DNA from: Aristolochia californica
Lineage: Eukaryota > Streptophyta > Magnoliopsida > Piperales > Aristolochiaceae
DNA length: 64,000 bases
Assembly: GCA_029961685.1 (NCBI GenBank)
Contig: JARWKL010000016.1
Coordinates: 3,969,207-4,033,206, forward strand
Reading direction: 5' to 3'
The notes under the pieces are model-generated. The model searched no databases, had not been told where the DNA came from, and saw only the letters and a program-made list of their open reading frames with translations. Shown here piece by piece: positions 1 through 10,900 of the stretch. The position numbers and the translations under genes were made by a program. The first letter of the stretch is position 1. Every line of letters starts with the position of its first letter.

Positions 1-652
1 TTCACATGATGTAACGATTGCTAAGTAACGTCCCAACTTGAACTATCTTATAATTAAAAAATTAATTCCCTGGTTGGAAAACGAACACGAACACTAACAT
101 CCTAATTTTTGTTATAATTTTAATTAAATGAATTATTTAATTATTTTATTTAAAGAAGAAAACCGGTGGCGTTGACAAATGGTGATGTGTCGGTTTATTC
201 AGAAAAAGGAAATGCAGCCCAAAAGGTTGGCTTTTTGAAAATGTTAATTCCGGCGTCTCCATTAAAGACTGAAACGACAGGCCAGGCTCCTAAAGAAGAA
301 AATGACAATTTCTGGTACCCGGAATCGGTTTTATTCTTCACTGGTCATGCCACGTTCTTTAATTCGTTTGTCTTGCTATCTTCGTCTTCCCGAAGCATTC
401 AGAGCACAGGAGGCAAGAACTTCAAAAAGGTTGGATTTAAAAACGATATTTGCAGGAAAAATGGCTTCAGACTGTAATCATCGTTCAGCTAAGAGCAGCA
501 TTTGAGATTGGAAAATACATTATTCACACAGAAAAACAGCCTCTTCGTTTTTTTTATAGTTACACTCACATTGAAGAAGCTGAAGAAAACAAGTAACAGA
601 CAGAAAATTAAATTGCATTATGCGACTATTTACTGGGAAAATGGCTTCCGAT
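1..652. other. Intergenic, no gene seen
   Basis: AT-rich sequence with only short open frames that resemble no protein I know. It lies downstream of the glycosyltransferase on the minus strand and may include its 3' untranslated region. Confidence 0.5.
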
Positions 653-2095
653 TTATCTGAATCTTGTCTGGAAGCTCATCATCTTCAACTCATCGATCAA
701 ACGATGCAGATCAGTATATGAAGATCCACCCTCTTCAACCGCCCTTTTTCCCATCGCCCCATACTCTCTTGCTTTTGCTCTCATCCTCTTCGCCTCCTCT
801 GTGTCACTCATTACACTTCTTACAGCCTCTTCGATCACCTCCCTCTTTATCATCGGCTTGTTGTTTGCATCATCCAAGGACGAACACAATCCCGCGCCCA
901 CTCCGACGCCGATTTTCAGCGCCTTCGTTATTAATTTCTCGTTGAAAAACTGCTCCGCGAAGACCGGCCAAGTGATCATGGGCAGGCCGGCGGTGACTCC
1001 TTCCAGGATCGAATTCCATCCACAGTGGGTCACAAACCCTCCTACGGCCGGATGGTTCAGAATCTGAATCTGGCGTGCCCACCCACGGATTATGAAACCT
1101 TTACCCTTCATTCTCTCCTCGAATCCCTCCGGCACTTTTTCCTCATCTTTGAGTACCCAGATGAACGAGCAGTCACTGGATTCGAGGGCCATTGCGGTCT
1201 CCCGATGCTGTGCAGGGGAAAATTTACAGAGGCTTCCGAAACAGATATAGAGGACTGAATCAGATTTCTGCGTGTCGAGCCAGTTCAGGCAGTCGGGGGC
1301 GTCGATTGGAGCTTTCGTCCCTCTCTCAGCGATCTCCGAGGTGTCTCTGTTGCAGAGGGAAACAGGACCCACATGCCACGCCTTTCTTCCGATCTTCTTC
1401 CTGACGTGTTCGACGTAGTTCTGCTCTAGCTCGTAGAAGCTGTTCATCACCACCCCATAGCTCTTCGCCTCTCCCTCGCGAATATTCGCCCACAGATCAC
1501 TGACGTTGGTCTGGGTTTTCAATGCAGCAGGTATTTGGGCTCTGGTCAGCTCGATGTGATCCGGAAGCCCCGGTAAAACGAAAGGCTCGTCCTCCCTCTC
1601 AACCTTCAGATGCGGCGAGTACCGCCGCAAGGTGTCGAAAACGCAGAGAGAGAAGATGCTAGACCCATTAAAGGACAACCTGGGAATCCCAAACTTGGTC
1701 GCAACGTCAACTGTCCATGGGAAAAATATGTCTGAGACGACGACATCAGGGCGATGCTCTTCAACAAGCTTCTGAAAGGGCTTTTCCAGCGTCCGCAACG
1801 CTCTGAAAAACTTGCCTTTCGACTCGGGGCAGTTAATTTTATCCGGGTTTTCGTCTCCTCCAGGCAAGTCTGCTTCCGGCGGATACTGTATCAACAGCAA
1901 ATCCATAGAATACCCAGAAGCTTGCGCTCGATTTATTGCCTTCCCGTGGATGGAAGCGCCGAGGGGAGTGAGGATTAAGGAAGCTTTCACCCCATGAGCA
2001 GCAAACAGCTTGGCCGTGTCCATCATGGGCAACAAATGCCCCTGACTCGCAAAAGGAAAGAAGAAAATATGCAGCAAGGGACCTTCGGAACCCAT
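653..2095 (-). CDS. UDP-glycosyltransferase, UGT73-like
   Basis: Single-exon 480-residue protein, the usual length for a plant family 1 glycosyltransferase. It should move a sugar, usually glucose, from a UDP-sugar to a small acceptor such as a phenolic or terpenoid in the cytosol. The N-terminal catalytic His is in SQGHLLPM (His20) and the partner Asp is in VVSDIFFPW (Asp122). The C-terminal PSPG box runs from Trp339 (GWARQIQIL) through THCGWNS to Gln382 (VFAEQ), exactly 44 residues, so the donor site looks intact. The final Gln of the box is typical of UDP-glucose users. The GWARQ start of the box and the overall sequence resemble the UGT73 group (scopoletin or flavonoid glucosyltransferase-like); the acceptor cannot be told from sequence. 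The start is the first ATG and gives the family's usual N-terminus. No break seen. Confidence 0.95.
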   Translation of the reverse strand: MGSEGPLLHIFFFPFASQGHLLPMMDTAKLFAAHGVKASLILTPLGASIHGKAINRAQASGYSMDLLLIQYPPEADLPGGDENPDKINCPESKGKFFRALRTLEKPFQKLVEEHRPDVVVSDIFFPWTVDVATKFGIPRLSFNGSSIFSLCVFDTLRRYSPHLKVEREDEPFVLPGLPDHIELTRAQIPAALKTQTNVSDLWANIREGEAKSYGVVMNSFYELEQNYVEHVRKKIGRKAWHVGPVSLCNRDTSEIAERGTKAPIDAPDCLNWLDTQKSDSVLYICFGSLCKFSPAQHRETAMALESSDCSFIWVLKDEEKVPEGFEERMKGKGFIIRGWARQIQILNHPAVGGFVTHCGWNSILEGVTAGLPMITWPVFAEQFFNEKLITKALKIGVGVGAGLCSSLDDANNKPMIKREVIEEAVRSVMSDTEEAKRMRAKAREYGAMGKRAVEEGGSSYTDLHRLIDELKMMSFQTRFR

Positions 2096-2217
2096 TTACA
2101 GAAAGCCAATTCTTTCCCCCGACAGAGACTGAACTACTGAAAGAGTAAAAGAAGACGAAGATGGACGACCAACAGACTTCGATCTGAATTTATGGAGAAA
2201 GGAATAGCTTTTGAGGT

Positions 2218-2224
2218 TTTTATA
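2218..2224 (-). promoter_or_regulatory. TATA box of the glycosyltransferase
   Basis: On the minus strand the sequence reads CTATAAAAAC about 120 bases upstream of the glycosyltransferase ATG. That is a normal TATA position if the 5' leader is roughly 90 bases. The assignment rests on motif and spacing only. Confidence 0.5.
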
Positions 2225-2639
2225 GACAAGGCTACTTGAGGAGTGACTCGAGTCCTCTAGAATTATTTCGTCACTCCCCGAAGGCCAGTATCCTCCGGGC
2301 AACAGGATCAAACATCTAGAAGACAGGATCAAGCATCTACAAGACGTGGACAGCTAATACTCGCCTGCAACTCGAGCTCCGGGATCGGCTCTTATAAATT
2401 ACCCAGCCGAGTTCGATCTAACTTCGGTTCAAAAGCTGGCATACCAGCTTGTTAACTGGCTGAGTCAGGAGCGACAAACTTCGTCGTCAACATCTACTCG
2501 TCGGGAGCCTCTGTCGCTGTCGATTTCTTCCGATCCTCGTCTATGTCCGTTGTCACCGCTTCTGTCACCGTTAACTGCCTCCGTGTTGCGGCCGTCATCC
2601 CTCACGATAAGTCCTAGCCAGTATACCTAACCCCTTTCC

Positions 2640-3375
2640 TTCGTAGCCAATATATAATTTTTTAAGTAAGATTTTCCAACCAAGATCGGATAGAAAAAAC
2701 CAAATAGAAATTTTTTGAATAAATATTCGACAGTTTATACTGTAATACTTTTAGTATAAGGTAATTTTTATAGTAATTTTGTGTTTGATATTTTATTTGA
2801 TTAAAAATTTATCGATAAATATAATAATATATTAGATTGATTATTAATTTTTATTTATTTCCCTAAACGAGGCAATAAGAGGTTCAATTAACTTTTCTAA
2901 GAAAAATTAAAAATATTTTTTGTAATTTTCCAATAAGTCACTAATAGTAAAAAGATTTTATTTAAAGATTTTTTTGGAAATATATATTATAAAAAAATAT
3001 TTCTAATTTTTCCTAAAATATAAATTTTCAACCAAGGACACTAAGGAGGTCATAGTAAATTTATAGCCAGATTAAAAAATTACAAAATAAGCTAGGAGTA
3101 AAAAAAAATTAATATTAATGCATTCTAATCTATTATTAAAATTCAATCTTGAACTTTTCCTATCATTTTTTTTTTAAATATATATATAAATTTATATATA
3201 ATTTATTTAATATATATTTTATATAAAATATTAAATGTAAGTTAAACTCAAACTCAGTTTAGAACTCGGTTAAACGGTCGACTCGAGCTCAAAATTTTAA
3301 AATATTCAACTCACATAGGCAAACTCGGTTTGGTTCGGCTCGGTTGGCCGCAATGTCACCCCTACCTGCAACCTT
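2640..3375 (+). repeat. Unclassified dispersed repeat, copy 1
   Basis: AT-rich block that recurs near 55030-55830 and, shorter, near 62440-62830. Shared landmarks in order are a 'taagattttccaa' segment, 'tttttgaataaatatt', 'tatttatttccct' followed by an 'aggcaataa' stretch, and a CG-richer end with 'ctcgagctc' and 'gatgtcacccct'-like sequence. No protein remnant or clear terminal inverted repeat was seen. The rest of 2226-4225 shows no gene. Confidence 0.7.
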
Positions 3376-4224
3376 AGTGCCAGCAAGCAAAGAGGGAGCA
3401 GCGAGAAAATGGGTTCGAGTTACACAATAAGAAAGAAGAAAAAGTCAAAGTACTGTTCCAGACTGCAAGAAAAACAATATTTTTCGTTTCTTGTCCCCTA
3501 CCCCAAAGACTCGCCCCGTGTAGTCTGCGTGTAATTTCTGAACTAACAGACAGAAGCTCAGGTTGACGATTTTTCTACCTTCACCTTCGGGAAGAAGCAC
3601 GTATGGCCGGCCGACGTCTCCTGCTCCATACCCAGAAAATCGTTCCCCATGCCGTACTTTTCCCTCTTTGATGTGGATATTTATGATCCGTCTCTGTACG
3701 CAATTTAATGTGGGTGGCACTTGTACAGCAAAATATTCCATTTATTAGTAGTAGAGCATCTCCGGCCTCTTCTAGAAGCTTCTATAAACTTTTAGTAAAA
3801 AAGTTGGCTTTGTTTAAACACTAAATATTATTGTAAATTATCTTACACAGTTGTTTAGTGTGCTTCAACAAAAAGAATAAAAGAAGTCAACTTATTTGTA
3901 ACTCTCAATGAAGTGGATGTATCAACTAATAAGATGACTAAGAGTTGAGTTTATACCAAACCTATAGAAAAATAATTTTCGGCTATATATTCCAATTTTA
4001 CTCTTTTGAAAAGAAAAAACTCCAATTTTTTCATTTTCTCTTCACTATCTTTTCATTCAAAGTTCCATCAAGCTCTACTTCTCGTGCTTAAAGATTTAAA
4101 GGTTTGGATCTCACTTGGAGAAGGGTTTTTTGTCCAAAAGAAAGTTATAAGTTTGATTTTATTTATTTGTATTTTAATTTTCTTTATTATAGATTCTCTA
4201 GTACCTTAAACTTAGAATAATTAG

Positions 4225-5823
4225 AGGTTCAGTTTTAAATTACTTTCAATGGCAATTTGGTTCTATCATAAATAAACAAACTCGTACTTCTCAATTCCAA
4301 CGACCATCTCCAACCCATCAGATAAAAAATAGCCCAGTAACCAATAACCATTTCATATTGCACCACAATTTCCTCCTCTGTAATGTTTATGTTCATGTAG
4401 AAACATTATCGTCATTGTTTCTTAATTTAAAAAAAAAAAAAAGGTACTGCAAACTGGGCACCGAAAAAAGTAGAACTCGTATTGATTTGGTATCAATAGT
4501 GACAGAATCAAATTGACAAGAAAAATATTACAAAAGACTCCACCTTATGACTCATCAAGACTACCTGTTCTTTGATTTTTTTAAATTTCTTTCTCGACTT
4601 CCGAGTTAGCAGTCCTTGGATTTCTTTCTCTCCCTCATCTTCTCCTCCTCCTCTTATAAGGAGGGTGTTCCTTCATTTCCTACACGTTTCTTCTATTTAA
4701 TATCTACATCAATAAAAGGGAAATATTTCAAAAGAGTTTTTAGCAATAGTGACCATACCGCAAGAGTTTTTTCTTTGGCTTGTTTGACCTCTATCGACTT
4801 CAAACAAGTAGCCTCTTCATTGCACTGAAATACAGGAGGTTTCTTGCCTGCAACCATTCATTAAAAGAAGTAAAAGAAATGAATTAGATCCTTCACATTT
4901 TGATTAGTACACATGCACGTTCAAAAGAGTTCCATACCGATCAACCCTTCTATCAATTCCTTATCACCTTCATTGACCAATGAAATGGCCACCCCATAAC
5001 GTCCACTACGTGTACTCCTACCCACTCGATCAAAATAATCCTGCATCAAAGTTTAAAACATTTTGGAATATCTGAGTATAATCATCCATGCTTCATTTTT
5101 TGTTAGTTTTTTTAGAATCATAACTCAATTTGAAAATTTCTACAGAAACCATGGAAAGATTATTAGGTATCCAAGGCATCATTGGACTATTATAAAGTAA
5201 TGCCATACTTTTTCAAAAAAAAAAAAAGAAGTTGCCTCTGCCCAACTAACCATAGAAATGTTATCGTTGATAACCATATTCACACAAGGAATATCTAGCT
5301 TGCTAGCAACATCGGTGCAAATAAGAATTTTACAATCTCTAACTTTGATCTTGTTCAAGGCATCTAGTGTCTTTTCCTGTTACAGAAACCAAATGAAGTA
5401 AATAGAACATATCAAATTTTATTTATCAGCTTAGGCAATCATTCCTAGCAGTTGAGACTAACTACCCCAGTAATTAAACAACTAGTATAGCACAAGTGAA
5501 AAAAAAAAAAAAGTCTTGGAAATAGTTCAAGCATGTACAAGATAGACCCAGTAGTGCACCATTTAGAAGGGGTTTCTTCTTGTCATTGTTACTTAGGGGG
5601 GGAATGATACCCTGCAACCATCCCTTAGGTGTGGGATATATCTTCCTTTTTGTAAAAGTCTAGCTAGGTATTATTCGTCATTAACTTTTCCTTTCTTAAT
5701 AAAATCATGCACATTGTTGTCAATTAAAAGAAAATCGGTATGTTCATGTTTTCTATGAGGTGGTTAAGGAAGCAAAAAGAAAACCCTCAACCCATAGGCA
5801 ACTGCAACTAGGCCTCTCACTTG
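4225..5823. repeat. Direct duplication, downstream copy A
   Basis: This 1.6-kb block aligns along its whole length, same orientation, with about 7645-9213. Both begin with 'ggttcagttttaaattac' / 'ggttcagttataaattac' and end with 'ggcaactg' plus 'aggcctctc'. Exons, introns and 3' flank of the helicase gene are all included, so it arose by DNA duplication and not by reverse transcription. Confidence 0.85.
4635..5376 (-). pseudogene. Duplicated last four exons of RH10-like helicase
   Basis: Second, diverged set of the helicase's four terminal exons: 5251-5376, 4938-5040, 4759-4847 and 4635-4679. All keep GT donors, AG acceptors and phase. Every length change in the first three exons is a multiple of three, so an open 120-residue tail would result if they were joined to the upstream exons. 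Key helicase residues are lost: motif V reads TDVASKLDI where the good copy has [10 protein letters not shown], and motif VI reads DRVGRSTRSGR where it has [11 protein letters not shown]. The last exon stops early at RRRRR. There are no 5' exons of its own. It is either a decaying duplicate or an alternative 3' end. Confidence 0.75.
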
Positions 5824-5839
5824 GTATAAATTAAGAAAC

Positions 5840-6317
5840 AAAAGGAGAAAATTATGTCCAAAGGAATGTTATAAAAATTGACACAGTCACCGACAAGTAA
5901 GTTGGTTGTGTGCGGTTGAACCCAGGTCACAAGGTTTAACCGGCAGTTGACCTGGGATGACATCAGCTGAGGTCATTTTCTTCTTTAAAATGAAAAAAAA
6001 AAGAATTCCAGACCAGAGAAGTTTTTCCTTGGATGTGCATTTGAGGAGTGGGCACGTTCTGTATGGTGAAAGGAAGGGTTGGCGAGAGAGTAAAGGAGCC
6101 TTGAAACAGCAAGCTATTTCTAGAATGAATTATTTTCTCAAAGTCACAACCAACACATCCACACTTCTTTCTTTTTATGTCAACTTACTGAATAAGGAAC
6201 CAAAATTCAGAGATTCTCATATATGAAACAGCATGACAAAAGTCATGAAACACGAGAATTGCTTGAGGAACATAATTGCTGCTAACAATGTCAAGGTAAT
6301 AAATGATAGCCCACGGG
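5840..6317. repeat. Segment shared with helicase intron sequence
   Basis: The part from about 6125 to 6315 ('attattttctcaaagtcacaa', 'gaaacagcatgacaaaagtc', 'aaatgatagccca') matches 11890-12045, inside the helicase gene. The start ('aggagaaaattatgtccaaa') matches 7104 onward and 11329 onward. Together with the 1.6-kb duplication, it shows that the locus was rearranged more than once. Confidence 0.65.
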
Positions 6318-7012
6318 AGATAAAAAATAGAGCCAAAAACAAAGCTTTTAAATTTAAGCTCAAATGGAACCGAAACGCTGGATCAGAGATTTGCTCTGAT
6401 ACCAATTGTAAGCCTTAAACATGAATTTCTAATAACAACATGAAATTCATCATATAAATTAAACGGAAGCTAAATCATACCTCCTTTCATATGCTTCAAA
6501 TTCCGTTCTCTGTTCGGCGCTTCCGATCTCTGAGTACTCACGGCGATGGCTCAACTGAAGGGGCTTGAGTGACGAGACAGGGGACCGAAAACAACCAACT
6601 AAAGCCAACCTCCCATCAAGGTTATTCATGGCTTCGTGTTACCGAGGGAGTTGCAACTGCCAGAAGTTTGAGACCACAATTAATGAGAAAATCGTTTCAC
6701 ATAAAAACGATTAACACTGACATTTTGACATCCCGATCCACGAAAGAAAAACCACCGCCAAGTACGGGAAATAATCGAACAAACACAAGAACAATAATAA
6801 TGCGAATAAGAGAATCCAACCTCTACGCCTTTCGGCATAACCTCCCTGGCGTGGCGTAGAGATCTCCTCCGGAAGCAAAGTTTAGCTACGTGGCTTGTTC
6901 AAGTAGTTCTTCCCTCCAACGTGAGGCGATGGGGAGAAGAAAATGACAAACACAAGTTTAGCCGCAGTATTTATACCCCGAGGCGGTGGGGAGAAGAAAA
7001 CGACATAAGAAA
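6318..7012 (-). mobile_element. Truncated LTR retrotransposon (LTR plus PBS)
   Basis: On the minus strand TGGTATCAGAGC (6393-6404) is a perfect primer-binding site for initiator tRNA-Met, the usual primer of plant Copia elements. It directly follows a CA terminus at about 6407. The LTR then occupies roughly 6407-7012 and contains a minus-strand TATA-like GGTATAAATAC near 6970-6980 and a repeated segment 'gaggcg.tggggagaagaaaa' at 6922 and 6981. The outer LTR edge is uncertain. Only about 75 bases of internal sequence remain below the PBS before the sequence returns to a repeat shared with 11.9-12.06 kb. No coding region survives. Confidence 0.65.
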
Positions 7013-7903
7013 TATAAATTGGAAACTATCGTTTTAAAATTTGGAAATTAAGAAATAATAAATAAATGATCTAATGCACTTTTTTGTCTTTTATAAAACA
7101 GAAAGAGAAAATCATGTCCAAAAGAATGTTATAAAAATTGACACAATCACGGACATTCTTGTGAATATCATCATTTTATAAAGAAAAAGTTTTATGCAAT
7201 GAAACATAGGTAAATATGAATTCAAGGTCATAGCTTCATTTAAAAAAAAATGCTTATAAAAATTTGTTTACCAATGTGACAAAACCTAGGTAGGCTAATT
7301 TCAGAATAACTAGTTGGACTAGTTTAACATCAGAATAAATAACTAATTTTTAGTGACATTAATGTACAATAACCATGATTATGAAAGCTTTACATTTACT
7401 ACTTGGACTAGTTTGGTCAAATATCTAATACTTCCTCCTTCTCTAGCATGTATCATTTAATGTCTCCAATTTCGTCAGTATTGATACAATACCTTAAGAT
7501 ATTACATCTTATATTTTATTTTTTATTACTTTTAAAAAATCTTTAAAGATAAGTTGGTGGTCGGATTCAATGCCCATGAAGTTCTCATATTATCAAGGTG
7601 CATCAGAAAGAACAGCCATGGTTAGACGTGGACTGAATCTCATGGAACTGGTTCAGTTATAAATTACTTTCAAGGGCATTTTGGCACCATCATAAATAAA
7701 CAAACTCATACTTCTCAATTCCAACGACAATCCCCAACCCACAAACAACCGGAAGCTTCTGCATGAACCACAATTTCTTTGTCTGTAATGTTTCTGTACA
7801 TGTAAACACAGTATCGCCTTTGGTTTTTTTATAAATAAATAAATAAATAAATAATAAAGTCTCAACAACACTCCTCGAAGCAGAATCACGTTTCTAAGAA
7901 CAC

Positions 7904-10900
7904 TTAACTGTTCTTTGATTTTTTAAACTTCTTTCTCGACTTCCGTGTTAGCAATTCTTCCATTTCTCTATCTCCATCTTCTCCTCTTCTTCTCTTAAAA
8001 TCAAAGTCTTCCTTCATTTTCTACACGTTTACAAAAACAATCTATTTAATATTCACATCAATAAAAGCGAATGTTTCAAATGAATTTTTAACCAAGTAGT
8101 GATCATACCACAAGAGCTTTTCTTTTGGCTTCATTGACACTTTCTAACATAAAAAGAACTTCCTCTTCCACACACGGAAATTCAGGAAGTTCTTTGCCTG
8201 CAACCATTCATTAAAAGAAGTAAAGAAAGATGAGTTAGATCATTTGCATTTGGATTAGAACACATGAACGTTCAACAATTCAAGAGAGAGTTCTATACCA
8301 ATCAGCCTCTCTATCATTATGTACCACTCGACTTCATATTGGTTCAGCAATGAAATGGCCAACCCAGAACGTCCAGCACGCGCAGTCCTACCCACTCGAT
8401 GAATATAATCCTGCATCAAAGTTTAAGAAAATACAGTAAAATATTTTGGAATATTGAGTATGACCACACATGCTTCATTTTTTGTTAGCTTCTAGAATCA
8501 CAACTCAATTTGAAATTTTCTACAAGAACCATGGAAAGATTCCCAAGTATCCAAGGCATCATGAGACTACTATGAATCAATGTCATACGTTTTCAGAAAA
8601 ACAAAAAAAAAGTAAAAAGTTACCACTGGCCAACGGACCTTAGAATTTCTAGGTATGTCATAATTGATGACCATATCCACAGAAGGAATATCTAGCCCTC
8701 TGCTAGCTACATCAGTGCAGACAAGAATGTTGCACTCTCCAGTTTTGAACTTGTTTAAGGCACATAGTCTCTTTGTCTGTTACAGGAACCAAATGAAGTA
8801 AATAGAACATATCAAATTTTATTTATCAGCTGAGGCATCATTCTTAGCAGTTAAGACTAACTACCCCAGTAACCGAACAACCAGGTGTCACACATGAAAA
8901 AATAAATCTTGGAGATAGTTCAGCCATGTATAAGATAGACCCAGTACTGCACCACTTAGAAGAGGTTTCTTCTTGTCAAATGTTACTTTGAGGGGAATGA
9001 GATACCCTGCAACCATCCCATACGTGCGGGATATACCTTTATTTTGTAAAAAGGCTGGCTAGGCATTATTCATTATTAACTTTTTAACATAATCATGCAC
9101 ATAATTGTCAATTTAAAGAAAATCTGAATGTTCATGTTTTCATCGAGATAGTTAAGGAAGCAAAAAGAAAAACCTTAACCCATAGGCAACTGTAGCGAGG
9201 CCTCTCCCTTGACAGTATTCACAAGAACATCAGGTTAAAAGTATCCTACTAATCAAAGTAGGTAAAAGTTTAAATACCCAATACTGTTCTGTAGATCACA
9301 AAGTTGTTGATCCCGGGTGAAGCCTATATTTATGATGATATGGGCATACCATCTAAATTCAGATGCTAAAAAACACTAGCTTAGCACCAAATGACTGCTC
9401 CAAATTCATATGCCACTTCTTCCAGTTCCGCATTTAGTTCTTAAAATAATTCCAGAGCTTTCTTCACTTACGTCAGAAGACAAGTTTTTAGTATTCATTT
9501 TCTACTTTTGGAGCTATACTTTTCTTATGAAACTAAGACAGGATAGGTGTAGATGTAGCCTGGATCTTAAGCGTAAGCCAAGTCAAAACCAGATTTCGTC
9601 CGTCATACTCATTGATCCCACAATTTTTATCCTGGTCCTTGAAACAGGGTCAAACAGAAGATGGATTGCATCAAACTCCCCTGATGGGACCTAATTCTCA
9701 CATACTTCTTCTTTTCCATATATAGCATTCAAAAATAGAAATCATTTACTATTTTTTTTAAACTGCTTCAACATATAAGCATATACTAATGTCAATTGCA
9801 ATAAAGCTGTTTAATTTATGTTCAATGTTGGATTATGGTGCTAAAAGTTCTATTTGAGAAGTATAACAGTTCTCCATCCACTAAAGATTATCGTAATGTA
9901 CAAAGAAAAAGCACAAAATTGAAATCCAACTCATATCCGCTGTAGTCAGAAACCTCAACCTCTATAAGTAAAAAAAAAAAAAAATGCAAACAGCAGAAAC
10001 AAGAGTCTACTTTATTAGTTATGGAGCATCCAGCAATCAATACCTGAGTCATTTGACCACTTATTGGAATCGCATTCAATCCACGCTGCCGCAGTATTAG
10101 TGACAGTAACCTTGTTGATTCACAGGTACGGGTAAAGACCATTGATGTACTCCGAGACATCTCACTAAGAATATATACAAGATAGCAATCCTGGGTACGC
10201 AGATATGGAAAGAAGACAAAGACACCAAAGTGAAAACTAATGAGTAAAAACTTTTTTTAGAGTACAAAGGAAGAAAATTAACCTTATATTTTGCTGGCAA
10301 CAACTTATACTGCTGCTTCAGTGTATCAACAGTTGAATATTTTGTGGATGCCTCAAGCTGAAAGTATAAAAGAAAGTTGAAAATTATGGCCCTTGCTTAG
10401 AGATGTGTGACAATCAGTAAATGAAGAAGAACAAAAGATTGGTTTTAGATCTACCTTCACAGGGCTCTTAAGGCATGCACGTTGAAGCTTGCTTACCTGC
10501 AATAACACAACCACTTAGGCAGCTTGTTTCCCAAAATTATTTCTAAGGCAAAAGACCCCCTCCTATGCTTCAAAGAATAAGTAAAATGAACCTTCCACTA
10601 TATATGTTTAATCTGATAGTAGGATCTTATTTCATTTTGGGCACAAGTTATCTATAGTGTCTTGATCCGATCAGTTACTCCACAGTAGTGACAGTATGCA
10701 CCCCAATCATCCTTTTTGGGTGCAGATATACTTTAATAACTGATGAGGATCTTCATGAACTCTCAAATTTTATAAAGAAACATTACTGCACATTTATAAT
10801 TGTCCTGCTAAATTTCATGGCTATCGCAGCTCAAACACTAGGATTTAATACAAACTTGTATTTTTTTACATTGAGATTAAAATCTACAGTGAGCACCTCG

